Origin: Pseudobowmanella zhangzhouensis
GTDB taxonomy: Bacteria; Pseudomonadota; Gammaproteobacteria; Enterobacterales; Alteromonadaceae
Assembly: GCF_042662685.1 (NCBI RefSeq)
Contig: NZ_JBHSYO010000004.1
Location: 248,001 to 312,000, forward strand
Reading direction: 5' to 3'
DNA: 64,000 nucleotides
The notes under the pieces are model-generated. The model saw only the letters and a program-made list of their open reading frames with translations. It had not been told where the DNA came from and did not search any database. Below, one piece after another: positions 9,288-16,977 of this stretch. Made by a program: the position numbers and the translations under genes. The number at the start of each line of letters is the position of its first letter. Position 1 is the stretch's first letter.

Positions 9288-9336
9288 ACTTTATCGGACC
9301 AACTATCAGCTTTACTGCGTCACTACAGATTGCGTT

Positions 9337-10197
9337 ATGTTACGACTTCTATTGCTTTATATCGGTATGTTAAGCCTATCTGTGTCGGCCATGCAGCCTC
9401 AGCACGTGGTTTATCCCGGCACAGCAGAACGTAACGACTACGCGCTGGCGGTATTAAAGCTGGCGCTGTCTTATCACCCAGAAAAACACTATCTTGCAGT
9501 GCCCTTTGGTACGGATATGCCCAAACCACAAACTATGTTGAAGCTCGAGCATAATGACGGCATTGATGTGTTGTTTGGCAGTGCTACAAAAGAGCGTGTC
9601 GAGCGCTTTCAGGCGGTACATTTTCCAATTATGCGCGGCATGTATGGGCTGCGATTGGCATTAATCAATGCTGAAAATCCCAATCTGTTAGCCAATGCCA
9701 CAGCGCGTGAATTGCGCAATCTTACAGCAACGCAGTTTCACGCTTGGACAGATACCAAAATACTCCAGGCCAATCATTTCGATGTATTTGCAAGCAGCGG
9801 CTATGACAATATGTACGAGATGCTGGCGCGCGGTCGCGTACATTATTTTCCACGTGCCGCGATTGAAATTGAGCACGATCTGGGCCAACACCAGGGTCTT
9901 CCCATCGTCATCGATCAGCATATCCTGCTGGCCTACCCTGCGGCCTATTACATTTACGTCAATAAAGCCAATGACAAGCTGGCAAACGACATTCTGACTG
10001 GCTTAGAACGTGCGCTCAGTGATGGCCGGTTTGCTGCGCTATTTACAGAGTATTTTGCCAGCACCATTGAGCGCCTGAATATTGATAACCGTCGGGTTAT
10101 TCACCTACACAATCCATTCCTGCCCGATGGGGTTCCCATACAACGCAAAGAGTTGTGGTTTAACCCGGGCGAAACGGCAGCGGCAACGCAGCATTAA
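9337..10197 (+). CDS. Periplasmic solute-binding-like protein without a transporter
   Basis: The 286-residue protein begins with a signal peptide (MLRLLLLYIGMLSLSVSA, cleavage near residue 18). The body resembles type 2 periplasmic binding proteins of the family 3 kind: a short N-terminal strand region (HVVYPGTAERNDYALAVLKLAL), a middle part IDVLFGSATKERVERFQAVHFPI, and a C-terminal helical segment ILTGLERALSDGRFAALFTEYF. No permease or ATPase gene is nearby, so it may act as an extracytoplasmic sensor input or a stand-alone binding protein. Such orphans are common in Alteromonadales. The ligand is unknown. No clear ribosome-binding site precedes the ATG. Its stop overlaps the stop of the converging gene. 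Confidence 0.75.
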   Translation: MLRLLLLYIGMLSLSVSAMQPQHVVYPGTAERNDYALAVLKLALSYHPEKHYLAVPFGTDMPKPQTMLKLEHNDGIDVLFGSATKERVERFQAVHFPIMRGMYGLRLALINAENPNLLANATARELRNLTATQFHAWTDTKILQANHFDVFASSGYDNMYEMLARGRVHYFPRAAIEIEHDLGQHQGLPIVIDQHILLAYPAAYYIYVNKANDKLANDILTGLERALSDGRFAALFTEYFASTIERLNIDNRRVIHLHNPFLPDGVPIQRKELWFNPGETAAATQH

Positions 10198-10622
10198 TCC
10201 CGCATCATACTGCCAATTTTTTCCATATCTGCATATTGTGCATAAGAAGTAATTGCAGTCATTACTGAGTCGTTATTCATCAGTTCCTGCATGGCTACCT
10301 GGCCTACCAGCTCAAATGCTTTTTCAACCGCCTGTGGATCAGACTTTTGTGCCACTTTGAATTCAGTCGCACAGTTTTCGGTAAGTAGACGCGTGATCAA
10401 ACCACCTACAAATTTATCCGTAGCATTTTTGTCCGATTGACTTATGTTGGAAAACTGCTCAATTTCAGGGTGCGCAGCCATAGCAAAGTAAATCCACTTC
10501 GCCAGCGTTTTTCGTTCTTTGCCATTTAATGCGTCAACCAGACAACGCCCGAATTCAGCGGTATTAGCCTGCACACTCATACTTGATAACGCAACCATAC
10601 CCGCCACTATCCATTTTTTCAT
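10194..10622 (-). CDS. Hypothetical exported protein
   Basis: This 142-residue protein has a signal peptide (MKKWIVAGMVALSSMSVQA, cleavage near residue 19). The mature part is mainly helical and has two cysteines (GRCLVDAL and LLTENCATEF) that could form a disulphide. I do not recognise the family; the sequence does not resemble an enzyme. It converges on the binding-protein gene with a 4-base tail-to-tail overlap and faces a 464-base intergenic region upstream. Confidence 0.75.
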   Translation of the reverse strand: MKKWIVAGMVALSSMSVQANTAEFGRCLVDALNGKERKTLAKWIYFAMAAHPEIEQFSNISQSDKNATDKFVGGLITRLLTENCATEFKVAQKSDPQAVEKAFELVGQVAMQELMNNDSVMTAITSYAQYADMEKIGSMMRD

Positions 10623-11086
10623 AACAACTCCCTCGGTAATTACAGGATTAAAAGCCCTACGCTAATCTGCATAACGCCAAAAAACCAGTAGAAATTACCC
10701 TATGTCGGATAACGCCTCACTCAGCAGTGCATGACTGTCGCCGGCATGGATGCTCTTATCACCAGAAAATGCTCGCTTTATTGACCTGTATCCCTTCCCA
10801 ATCGTATTTATTCCGACAATGAATAACATGGGATGATTTAGTGTTAGTTAAGCCCTGCAGGAAACTCGCAATGTAAATTAAAAATAGGCTTCTTGCATAT
10901 TTAAACGTTTGCTACGTATTTGTTTCTTTGATTTGAAAATAAAGATATGTCACGTTGCTTGACGTGCACAGTATCTCATACCAGTATGGTTTTTGTGCGA
11001 TTCGAAAGCACGCTGGTTTAAAACGAGTAGTCAATATACTTTCCTCATGGAACAAGAGTGTTTAACTAGAAAATCAAGGTGTGATT
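10623..11086. other. Intergenic region, divergent upstream regions of two exported-protein genes
   Basis: This 464-base gap lies between two divergent genes and should hold both promoters. It is AT-rich toward the right end. I see no ORF longer than a few codons, no tRNA and no convincing terminator. TTGACG at 10959-10964 is a possible -35 for the right-hand gene, but I find no good -10 at the usual spacing. Confidence 0.5.
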
Positions 11087-11599
11087 ATGAAAATATTCAA
11101 AGCGTTATTTGCGTCAGTACTAATGACCCTTTCAGGTGCAGCAGCAAGCGCTGTAAACGTAGAATTTAGTGATGTAAGCAATTTCAAAGATGTCAGAGCA
11201 GGCGCGAAAAACTCAATTAAATTCATTGAGAATTTGAAGGCTGATTTAACATATACTTTCAAAAAGAATCTGGATGATATGCCTGATGATTTATTCGTGA
11301 ATGTGACGTTTCTCGATATCGATTTAGCCGGTGTGGCGGCTGCAAAACTCCCATACCACCGCAGATACATCAGAGAAACCGATTACCCTCGCATGAAATT
11401 TCTCATTGAGATAAAAGATAAATCAGGGAACGTCATTTTATCACAGGTTCAAAACATAAAAGAAAAAGCCATAGAGCATACGCTGGCTGATAAACGTAAA
11501 CTGGCTGATGGCGAAACGCTTTATCTGGAAAAAAAGCTTATCAATCAATACTGCCAGGAAATATTGATTCCTAGCCTGAAAATTTTAGACAACATTTAA
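11087..11599 (+). CDS. DUF3016-like exported protein
   Basis: The 170-residue product has a signal peptide (MKIFKALFASVLMTLSGAAASA) and a body matching the pattern of DUF3016: VEFSDVSNFKDVRAGAKNSIKF followed by a conserved VTFLDIDLAG segment. The function of this periplasmic family is unknown. I chose ATG 11087 because AAGGTG lies just before it; a GTG two codons upstream is also in frame. The gene is richer in A and T than the housekeeping genes around it. A long hairpin follows 20 bases after the stop. Confidence 0.75.
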   Translation: MKIFKALFASVLMTLSGAAASAVNVEFSDVSNFKDVRAGAKNSIKFIENLKADLTYTFKKNLDDMPDDLFVNVTFLDIDLAGVAAAKLPYHRRYIRETDYPRMKFLIEIKDKSGNVILSQVQNIKEKAIEHTLADKRKLADGETLYLEKKLINQYCQEILIPSLKILDNI

Positions 11600-11618
11600 C
11601 CAGATCGTTACTACGTCA

Positions 11619-11650
11619 GTAGCAGCCTTTTGAGTAAGGCTGCTACTATT
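11619..11650 (+). terminator. Hairpin, probable terminator after the DUF3016-like gene
   Basis: An 11-bp perfect stem GTAGCAGCCTT (11619-11629) / AAGGCTGCTAC (11636-11646) with a 6-base loop, followed by TATT. The stem is strong but the U-tract is weak. Confidence 0.6.
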
Positions 11651-11824
11651 CAAGACCAAGAGGAAGCGCTTTTTGGTTTATTCCAATCCGCATGTAGACA
11701 TAACACTTCACCCTGCCAAATTCATAAACCAACCACTTGATACACCAATAATTTCAGACATATATTGACTATCTATACGGACACCTGTTTTTATCTAACG
11801 CGCTTACAGTCTTATAAACGTTTT

Positions 11825-12172
11825 ATGCACTCAGGGGATGCAATAAAATTGAAGTCTAATGGAATAGCAATTGCTCTCATTTTTATTTTAGTACTTGCTG
11901 CTTACCCTACAGGTGCATGCGGTTGCATCGACGACGATACAATCCCAACTTTTGTCAAAACATTGCTGTATTTCTTTTATCTCATTCCAGCACCCATTCT
12001 GCTTTTAGCGTTAGGGGCACAGGTCAAACATATTGGCTATTACTTCCTTATTTTTGTACTGTCGTGGTTCTCATGGTTGTATCACGAGTTTTTTATCATC
12101 CTCTTGCCTACGTTACCGACAATTGGCATGGTTTGGTTGATGCGCAAAAACGCACTTAATAAGCCAACATAG
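11825..12172 (+). CDS. Hypothetical small membrane protein
   Basis: From ATG 11825 the frame encodes 115 residues with four hydrophobic segments (IAIALIFILVLAAYPTGA; TLLYFFYLIPAPILLLALGA; IGYYFLIFVLSWFSWLY; FIILLPTLPTIGMVWLM). A CGC motif follows the first segment. The frame is open back to a TTG at 11765, but that extension adds a charged stretch with no better ribosome-binding site. I recognise no family. It is AT-rich like its left neighbour, and no regulatory site is obvious. Confidence 0.55.
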   Translation: MHSGDAIKLKSNGIAIALIFILVLAAYPTGACGCIDDDTIPTFVKTLLYFFYLIPAPILLLALGAQVKHIGYYFLIFVLSWFSWLYHEFFIILLPTLPTIGMVWLMRKNALNKPT

Positions 12173-12353
12173 TTTGCTCACTTGCGTTCGCTGGGTGTGA
12201 TTCTCAATTAAATTCGATTTTTGGACGAAGTAAACCCAATCACACTCAAAGGCTACCTATCGGCATTACGCCTGTGGCGGACAATACACTTGAGTTGCAG
12301 TCCACTGCCGCGGACTTTTGCGGTGGCCTTAGAGCGCAATACAAGGAACCGGA

Positions 12354-13796
12354 ATGAAGTATTTAATTTATATACTGATTGCGTCGACACTTGCCCTTCA
12401 TCAGGCCAGCGCAATTGTTATCCGCCATGATGTAAATGATCAAAAATACCTGGCGCTTGCAGAGCAGTACTCCACGTCTGTTGCGTATGTTGGCGGATGT
12501 GCTGCCACCCTGATTGAGCCAACCTGGTTATTGACCGCAGCCCACTGCGTAGAAGGCAAAGAAACCTCACTTTTTCGGGCCAGGCATCTGGAAAAGCCAT
12601 ACCGGATTGCATCGATAATTGTACATCCGAGCTTTACCCGCGCTCATGATGAAAACCATGACATCGCATTAGTGCAGCTTAAAGATCCGATCCTTACCGG
12701 TCAGCCTGTCAAACTCTACCAACTGCAGAATGAGTTAAATCAGCCGGTGGTGTTTGTCGGGCGCGGAACCTACGGCAATGGGCAGGATGGCCTGATCAGA
12801 GATGATTACCAACAACGAGCGGCAACCAACACCGTCGATGCGGTTACAGAACAAGTAATTGGCTTTACCTTTAATGATCCACAAAACGCTACGGAATTTG
12901 AAGGTATCAGCTCGCGCGGCGACAGCGGCGGCCCAGCATTTATTGAGCAAAATAATCAGTTATATGTCATTGGCGTCAGCTCCTATCAGGATGGACGTGG
13001 ATATGCTGAAGGGCATTATGGCGTCGGCGAATATTACACCCGGGTGTCGACCTACTATCCATGGCTGAGTGAGATTATTCATCAAACCCCAGCAGCGACA
13101 GTGACGCAACATGAGCTGATTGTGCAGCTACAAAATAACGATTTAGCCGGGTTCGAGCGTTCGTTGGATAGTGCTCGCCTCCCCGCAGCGCCCGTATTGG
13201 AAGAGCTATTTTATCAGGCTGTTTTGCACAACCGCCCTGCGTTTGCAACTGCGTTAATCCAACACGGCGTGCAGATTGAAAACGTAAGGATTCATACCAT
13301 GTCGGTGTTTGAATTTGCCTTACTGGAGAAGCGCAAAGACTTGTTCAAACAATTGCAGTCGGATTTGACAGATCGCCAACGACTTCATCATCCTGACAGC
13401 GCAGTACTGCCCCGGTTTATTGCGGCATTTAAAGATGATCCCTATTTGCTCACTGGCGCAACACAACTGATTAAGCAAGGCGCCAACCTGAACGCGCAAA
13501 CCAGCGGCGGTGACACTGCACTGATTGTGGCTGGCTGGAACACAAATAACCATGAGTTAGTTCGCTTGCTGGTCGATCAAGGTGCCAATATCAATCTTGC
13601 CAACAATAATGGTGACACGCCCAGTATGGACGCGGCCTATTTGGGAAAAATTCAGAATCTGCAGCTATTTATCAAAAACGGTGCCGACCTGTCGTTAAAA
13701 AATAAACGGGGCAACAGCGCATTAGATTTAGCTAAACGCAAACAGCATCAGGACGTGATTGACCTTCTCACCACCCACACCGAAACTGAGCACTAA
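12354..13796 (+). CDS. Secreted trypsin-fold (S1) serine protease with C-terminal ankyrin repeats
   Basis: The 480-residue protein has a 20-residue signal peptide (MKYLIYILIASTLALHQASA), then an S1 peptidase domain to about residue 245. The catalytic triad is visible: His64 in LTAAHC, Asp103 in HDIALVQL, Ser191 in GDSGGP. Processing after ASA would expose IVIRHDV, an Ile-Val N-terminus like that of activated trypsin, so the signal peptidase cut alone could give the active form (inference). The residue six before Ser191 is Ile185, not Asp, so trypsin-like Arg/Lys specificity is not predicted. Residues about 360-478 contain three to four ankyrin repeats (NLNAQTSGGDTALIVAG; NINLANNNGDTPSMDAA; GADLSLKNKRGNSALDLA). 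AAGGAA precedes the ATG. The fusion is unusual. Confidence 0.88.
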   Translation: MKYLIYILIASTLALHQASAIVIRHDVNDQKYLALAEQYSTSVAYVGGCAATLIEPTWLLTAAHCVEGKETSLFRARHLEKPYRIASIIVHPSFTRAHDENHDIALVQLKDPILTGQPVKLYQLQNELNQPVVFVGRGTYGNGQDGLIRDDYQQRAATNTVDAVTEQVIGFTFNDPQNATEFEGISSRGDSGGPAFIEQNNQLYVIGVSSYQDGRGYAEGHYGVGEYYTRVSTYYPWLSEIIHQTPAATVTQHELIVQLQNNDLAGFERSLDSARLPAAPVLEELFYQAVLHNRPAFATALIQHGVQIENVRIHTMSVFEFALLEKRKDLFKQLQSDLTDRQRLHHPDSAVLPRFIAAFKDDPYLLTGATQLIKQGANLNAQTSGGDTALIVAGWNTNNHELVRLLVDQGANINLANNNGDTPSMDAAYLGKIQNLQLFIKNGADLSLKNKRGNSALDLAKRKQHQDVIDLLTTHTETEH

Positions 13797-13884
13797 TCGC
13801 CCCTTTTAGCGCGTTAGTCAAATGTAAAGGTATGTCAGGCAGTGTACTTGTCTGTACTGGCATCGCTTTAGTTCCTCTCTTTTG

Positions 13885-13905
13885 CCGGTCAATATTATTG
13901 ACTGG
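13885..13905. promoter_or_regulatory. Palindrome overlapping the marR -35 box
   Basis: GTCAATA (13888-13894) and TATTGAC (13896-13902) form a perfect palindrome around one T. The flanks CC/GG extend it to 10-base arms with one mismatch. It covers the -35 TTGACT of the downstream promoter, so a bound protein would block RNA polymerase. Confidence 0.55.
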
Positions 13906-13925
13906 CCACAAAATTCAAATATACT
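13898..13925 (+). promoter_or_regulatory. Sigma-70 promoter of the marR-GFA operon
   Basis: TTGACT (13898-13903), 16-base spacer, TATACT (13920-13925). Both boxes match sigma-70 at five of six positions. The transcript would start near 13932, about 26 bases before the ATG at 13958. Confidence 0.7.
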
Positions 13926-13930
13926 TTACA

Positions 13931-13949
13931 ACTCAAGTATTATTTGAGT
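13931..13949. promoter_or_regulatory. Candidate MarR operator at the transcription start
   Basis: ACTCAA (13931-13936) and TTGAGT (13944-13949) form an inverted repeat with a 7-base centre, typical in size for winged-helix dimers of the MarR family. It sits on the predicted start site of the operon, consistent with autorepression. Confidence 0.6.
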
Positions 13950-13957
13950 ACAAATAA

Positions 13958-14380
13958 ATGAGTGATACAGCCAAATATGCGGACATAAGCAAGAGTCTGT
14001 GGCTCAATAGCGCCAGAGTCTCTAAGCATTTAGATAGCAGCCTGGGAGCGATTCACGGTATCGGCCTGACCGAATATATGGTGCTGGATAGCCTGATGTG
14101 CGCACCAAATCAAGCGCTTCGCCGCATTGATATTGCTGAAGCGCTAGCCCGTACCGCCTCCGGAATCACCCGTATATTGTTACCGATGGAAAAACTCGGA
14201 TTGGTTTGCAAAGACATTAATCAGCGGGATGCGCGGGTTAGCCTGGTCAAAATCACGCCCGTAGGGCAAGAGTTGTTCCAGCACGCCACCACCACGCTGG
14301 AAGCGAAATCGGTGGCGTTACTCAAAAATATCGACAGCAAAAGCGCGGATAAATTTATCGCGCTACTCAACAGCATTTAA
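13958..14380 (+). CDS. MarR-family transcriptional regulator
   Basis: This 140-residue winged-helix protein follows the MarR plan: an N-terminal dimerisation helix, then LTEYMVLDSLMCAPNQALRRIDIAEALARTASGITRILLPMEKLGLV (helix-turn-helix and recognition helix), then the wing KDINQRDARVSLVKITPVGQEL. MarR proteins are usually autorepressors released by a small phenolic or similar ligand. Two palindromes and a good promoter lie directly upstream, supporting autoregulation together with the GFA gene 9 bases downstream. No Shine-Dalgarno sequence is visible before the ATG. Confidence 0.9.
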   Translation: MSDTAKYADISKSLWLNSARVSKHLDSSLGAIHGIGLTEYMVLDSLMCAPNQALRRIDIAEALARTASGITRILLPMEKLGLVCKDINQRDARVSLVKITPVGQELFQHATTTLEAKSVALLKNIDSKSADKFIALLNSI

Positions 14381-14389
14381 GGAAGGCAA

Positions 14390-14794
14390 ATGACTGCAAT
14401 TACAGGGAGTTGTGTGTGCCAGGCGGTAAAATTCAGCGTTGAAGATCAGTTCCTCTATGCCGGATATTGCCATTGTTCACTATGCCGCAAAGCATCAGGG
14501 GCGGCCGGTACCGCTATCGGAGGAATTCAGGCCGACAAGTTCAGGGTGCTCAGTGGTCAGGCGCAGATCAAACGGTTTGTGCGGTCTGCTGAGTCCGTCA
14601 CCTGCTTCTGCACCAACTGCGGCTCTACCCTGTTTGGTGAGAAACCTGCGTCTGGTCTGATACATGTGCGCTATGGCGCGCTAGATAGCAGCCCCAGCCT
14701 GCGGCCACAGGCACATATGCATGTGGCTTCCAAACCTGATTGGTACGAGATTACCGACACCCTGCCGCAATTCAGTGAATTTCCGCCGATGTGA
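14390..14794 (+). CDS. GFA-family zinc protein
   Basis: The 134-residue protein has the cysteine pattern of the GFA (glutathione-dependent formaldehyde-activating enzyme, CENP-V) fold: GSCVCQAV near the N-terminus, YCHCSLCRKASGA, and CFCTNCGSTLF, which bind structural and catalytic zinc. Members have been linked to glutathione-formaldehyde adduct formation, but most are uncharacterised, so the substrate is open. AAGGAAGG precedes the ATG. It is the second gene of the marR operon, so its expression is probably induced by the ligand of that regulator. Confidence 0.88.
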   Translation: MTAITGSCVCQAVKFSVEDQFLYAGYCHCSLCRKASGAAGTAIGGIQADKFRVLSGQAQIKRFVRSAESVTCFCTNCGSTLFGEKPASGLIHVRYGALDSSPSLRPQAHMHVASKPDWYEITDTLPQFSEFPPM

Positions 14795-14799
14795 CCAAC

Positions 14800-14827
14800 A
14801 AAAAAGCCGGGATTACCCGGCTTTTTT
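14800..14827. terminator. Bidirectional terminator between the GFA gene and aguB
   Basis: AAAAAAGCCGGG, loop ATTA, CCCGGCTTTTTT. The A-tract and T-tract on the two sides allow it to end both converging transcripts. Confidence 0.9.
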
Positions 14828-14834
14828 AATGCTG

Positions 14835-15725
14835 TTAATCGCGCCAGCGGCGCACCAAATCGCCGTAATCGTCGATACGACGGTCGCGGAAATAAGGCCA
14901 GATGCGTTTGATTTTCTCAGTGCGCGCCATATCCAGCTCTACCAACAGGTTTTCTTCCTGATCGGCGCTAGCCTTAGCCAAAAACTCACCCTGCGGACCG
15001 GCAATAAAACTCTGACCCCAGAACTGAATGCCCGGATCGCCTTCCGTTGGCGAAGCTTCAAAGCCGGTACGGTTGGCCACCACCACAGGCAGCGAATTTG
15101 CTACCGCATGGCCGCGCTGAATGGTTTCCCATGCACCATGCTGACGGGTGCGCTCTTCCGGCGTATCAGTCATATCCCAGCCAATGGCGGTGGGATAGAA
15201 CAGAATATCGGCACCGGCCATCGCCATCAGACGCGCCGCTTCCGGATACCATTGATCCCAGCATACCAACACGCCCAGTTTACCCACGCTGGTCTGAATG
15301 GGGGTAAAGCCCAAATCGCCCGGGGTGAAATAAAACTTCTCATAAAAACCCGGATCGTCAGGAATATGCATTTTACGGTATTTACCTACCATGCCTTCCT
15401 GACGGTCGAATACCACAGCGGTGTTGTGGTAGAGGCCACTGCCGCGTTTTTCAAATAGCGAAGTAACCAGCACGATATCCAGACGTTTGGCTAAATCGCC
15501 AAAAAAGTCGGTCGCCGGACCAGGAATGGGCTCAGCTAAATCAAAGTAATCGGTGTTTTCTTCCTGACAAAAATACAGCGTGCTGTGCAGTTCCTGCAGT
15601 AACACCAGTTGCGCGCCCTGTTTTGCCAGCGCTTCAACCTGTTCGGCGCTGCGTTGCCAGTTCAGTTGCTTATCGTTGCCGGCAACGGCCTGTTGGACCA
15701 GGCCCACTTTCAGTTTGTTTGTCAT
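14835..15725 (-). CDS. aguB: N-carbamoylputrescine amidase
   Basis: AguB hydrolyses N-carbamoylputrescine to putrescine, CO2 and ammonia, the last step of the agmatine route. The 296-residue protein is a nitrilase-fold carbon-nitrogen hydrolase with the Glu-Lys-Cys triad: Glu45 in LLQELHS, Lys118 in KYRKMHIPDDPGFYEKFYF, and Cys155 in VLVCWDQWYPEAARLMA. The SxxEAS-like substrate loop and full length agree with the plant and Pseudomonas enzymes. Its start overlaps the aguA stop in an ATGA, which ties it to agmatine deiminase and makes this specificity much more likely than another nitrilase. Confidence 0.93.
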   Translation of the reverse strand: MTNKLKVGLVQQAVAGNDKQLNWQRSAEQVEALAKQGAQLVLLQELHSTLYFCQEENTDYFDLAEPIPGPATDFFGDLAKRLDIVLVTSLFEKRGSGLYHNTAVVFDRQEGMVGKYRKMHIPDDPGFYEKFYFTPGDLGFTPIQTSVGKLGVLVCWDQWYPEAARLMAMAGADILFYPTAIGWDMTDTPEERTRQHGAWETIQRGHAVANSLPVVVANRTGFEASPTEGDPGIQFWGQSFIAGPQGEFLAKASADQEENLLVELDMARTEKIKRIWPYFRDRRIDDYGDLVRRWRD

Positions 15726-16759
15726 AACTCAATTACTCCCCGACCAAACTGGTCGCTAAAGGCCGGCTTAAATGTTCCCACCGGAACCTGCATACTAATA
15801 CAGTGCAGGCTGCCGAATTGTTGCACCAGTGGCAAACAATTCACCGCGACGATGCGATGATTTGGATAGGCTTTTTGCATCACAGCAATTGCCTCATCAT
15901 CTTCCGGTTGTTGATATACCGGGCACAACACCTGGCCGTTATTAATTAAATAGTTTGCATAAGATGCCGGCAGACGCTCACCATCCTGATTAAAAATCTC
16001 AGGCAGTGGCAGTTCAAATATCTGGCAATCCGGACGATCCGCGCGCACTTCCTCAACCAGTGCCTGCAATCCGGCAAAATGGTCATCCTGCGGGCGGTTA
16101 TAGCAGCTTTGAATTACCAGGCCCTTATCTGGGGTAAAGCGCACCAGGGTATCGATATGCCCATCGGTGTCATCACCTTCTAAATGGCCGTTTTCGTAAA
16201 TGCTAACCTTGGTGGCACCCAAAAACTCCATAAAACGCTGTTTATAGATGGCCAGTGGCATTTCGCCGTTACGCTCGGGGTTCTGCAAACACAGTGAGGT
16301 GGATAACAAATGCCCCTCGGCATCGATTTCCAGCGCCCCACCCTCGCACACCATATCTATGGTTTGCAGCGGTTTATTCAAGTGCGCGGCAAAAATTCGC
16401 TGATTGATCTGGTTATCTTTACTGGCGTCGAACTTGTTACCCCAGCCATTAAAGGTGTACTCAACCGGGGTCAGGTCGTCCAGCGTGAGGAATCCATAGT
16501 CGCGTAACCAGGTATCGTTATAGTCCGCCTTAACCAGCAGCACAGAGGCGGCATCACCTGCCAACTGATGAAAACGTGGGATTTTTTCAGGGCGGATCAA
16601 CAAGACCACCGCGCAGTTTTCCGCGTTGATATGCTGGATCAGATTTACATAAACCTGCTCAACCTGGCTCAACCATGGCGCCCAATCGGTTTGCTCATCC
16701 GGCCAGGCTAAAATCACGGCTTCCTGCGCCGCCCACTCAGGCAACAATCTGTGTTTCAT
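15722..16759 (-). CDS. aguA: Agmatine deiminase
   Basis: AguA converts agmatine to N-carbamoylputrescine and ammonia. The 345-residue reading starts at the ATG of MKHRLLPEWAAQEAVILAWP, the typical family N-terminus, preceded by GAGAG; an in-frame GTG 15 codons upstream gives an unlikely extension. Family motifs include WLRDYGFLTLDD, VCEGGALEIDAEGHLLST, GHLEGDDTDGHIDTLVRF, and the catalytic cysteine Cys320 in GSLHCISMQVP. The 4-base overlap with aguB forms a two-step putrescine synthesis operon divergent from rplY. Confidence 0.95.
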   Translation of the reverse strand: MKHRLLPEWAAQEAVILAWPDEQTDWAPWLSQVEQVYVNLIQHINAENCAVVLLIRPEKIPRFHQLAGDAASVLLVKADYNDTWLRDYGFLTLDDLTPVEYTFNGWGNKFDASKDNQINQRIFAAHLNKPLQTIDMVCEGGALEIDAEGHLLSTSLCLQNPERNGEMPLAIYKQRFMEFLGATKVSIYENGHLEGDDTDGHIDTLVRFTPDKGLVIQSCYNRPQDDHFAGLQALVEEVRADRPDCQIFELPLPEIFNQDGERLPASYANYLINNGQVLCPVYQQPEDDEAIAVMQKAYPNHRIVAVNCLPLVQQFGSLHCISMQVPVGTFKPAFSDQFGRGVIEL

Positions 16760-16854
16760 CGTACTCTCGGCACTTGTAAGAAATAAGTGCGGAATTATAG
16801 ACACTTAGCCAATCAACACCAGCATCAGAGGCGACTTTTTCGCGGTTTTTTCAG

Positions 16855-16884
16855 TTGTGTGTTGCTTGCTCAGCGTGCTAGAAT
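16855..16884 (+). promoter_or_regulatory. Candidate rplY promoter
   Basis: TTGTGT (16855-16860), 18-base spacer, TAGAAT (16879-16884), followed by a GC-rich discriminator (CGCCGCC). The -10 is good and the -35 moderate. GC-rich discriminators are common at growth-rate controlled ribosomal promoters. Confidence 0.45.
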
Positions 16885-16925
16885 TCGCCGCCTTTTTTAT
16901 TGGCTTGGCTGATAGGAAAGATCAT

Positions 16926-16951
16926 GTGTGTTTTTGGTCGCGGAAACACAC
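16926..16951 (+). promoter_or_regulatory. Stem-loop in the rplY leader
   Basis: GTGTGTTT (16926-16933) pairs perfectly with AAACACAC (16944-16951) around a 10-base loop. It ends about 18 bases before the TTGGAGT ribosome-binding site. Control of rplY by L25 binding its own leader is known in E. coli; whether this hairpin serves that role is inference. Confidence 0.4.
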
Positions 16952-16977
16952 GAATTCAACTAATTGGAGTTTTTATA

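Noticed and set aside
12302..12326. Hairpin CCACTGC/GCGGTGG upstream of the protease-ankyrin gene
   Set aside because: Needs a G-U pair and a long loop and has no T-tract. It also lies within 30 bases of the start codon; too weak to call a terminator or riboswitch.
14721..15458. 245-codon plus-strand frame opposite aguB
   Set aside because: Shadow frame: aguB on the other strand has a full catalytic triad and an overlap with aguA.
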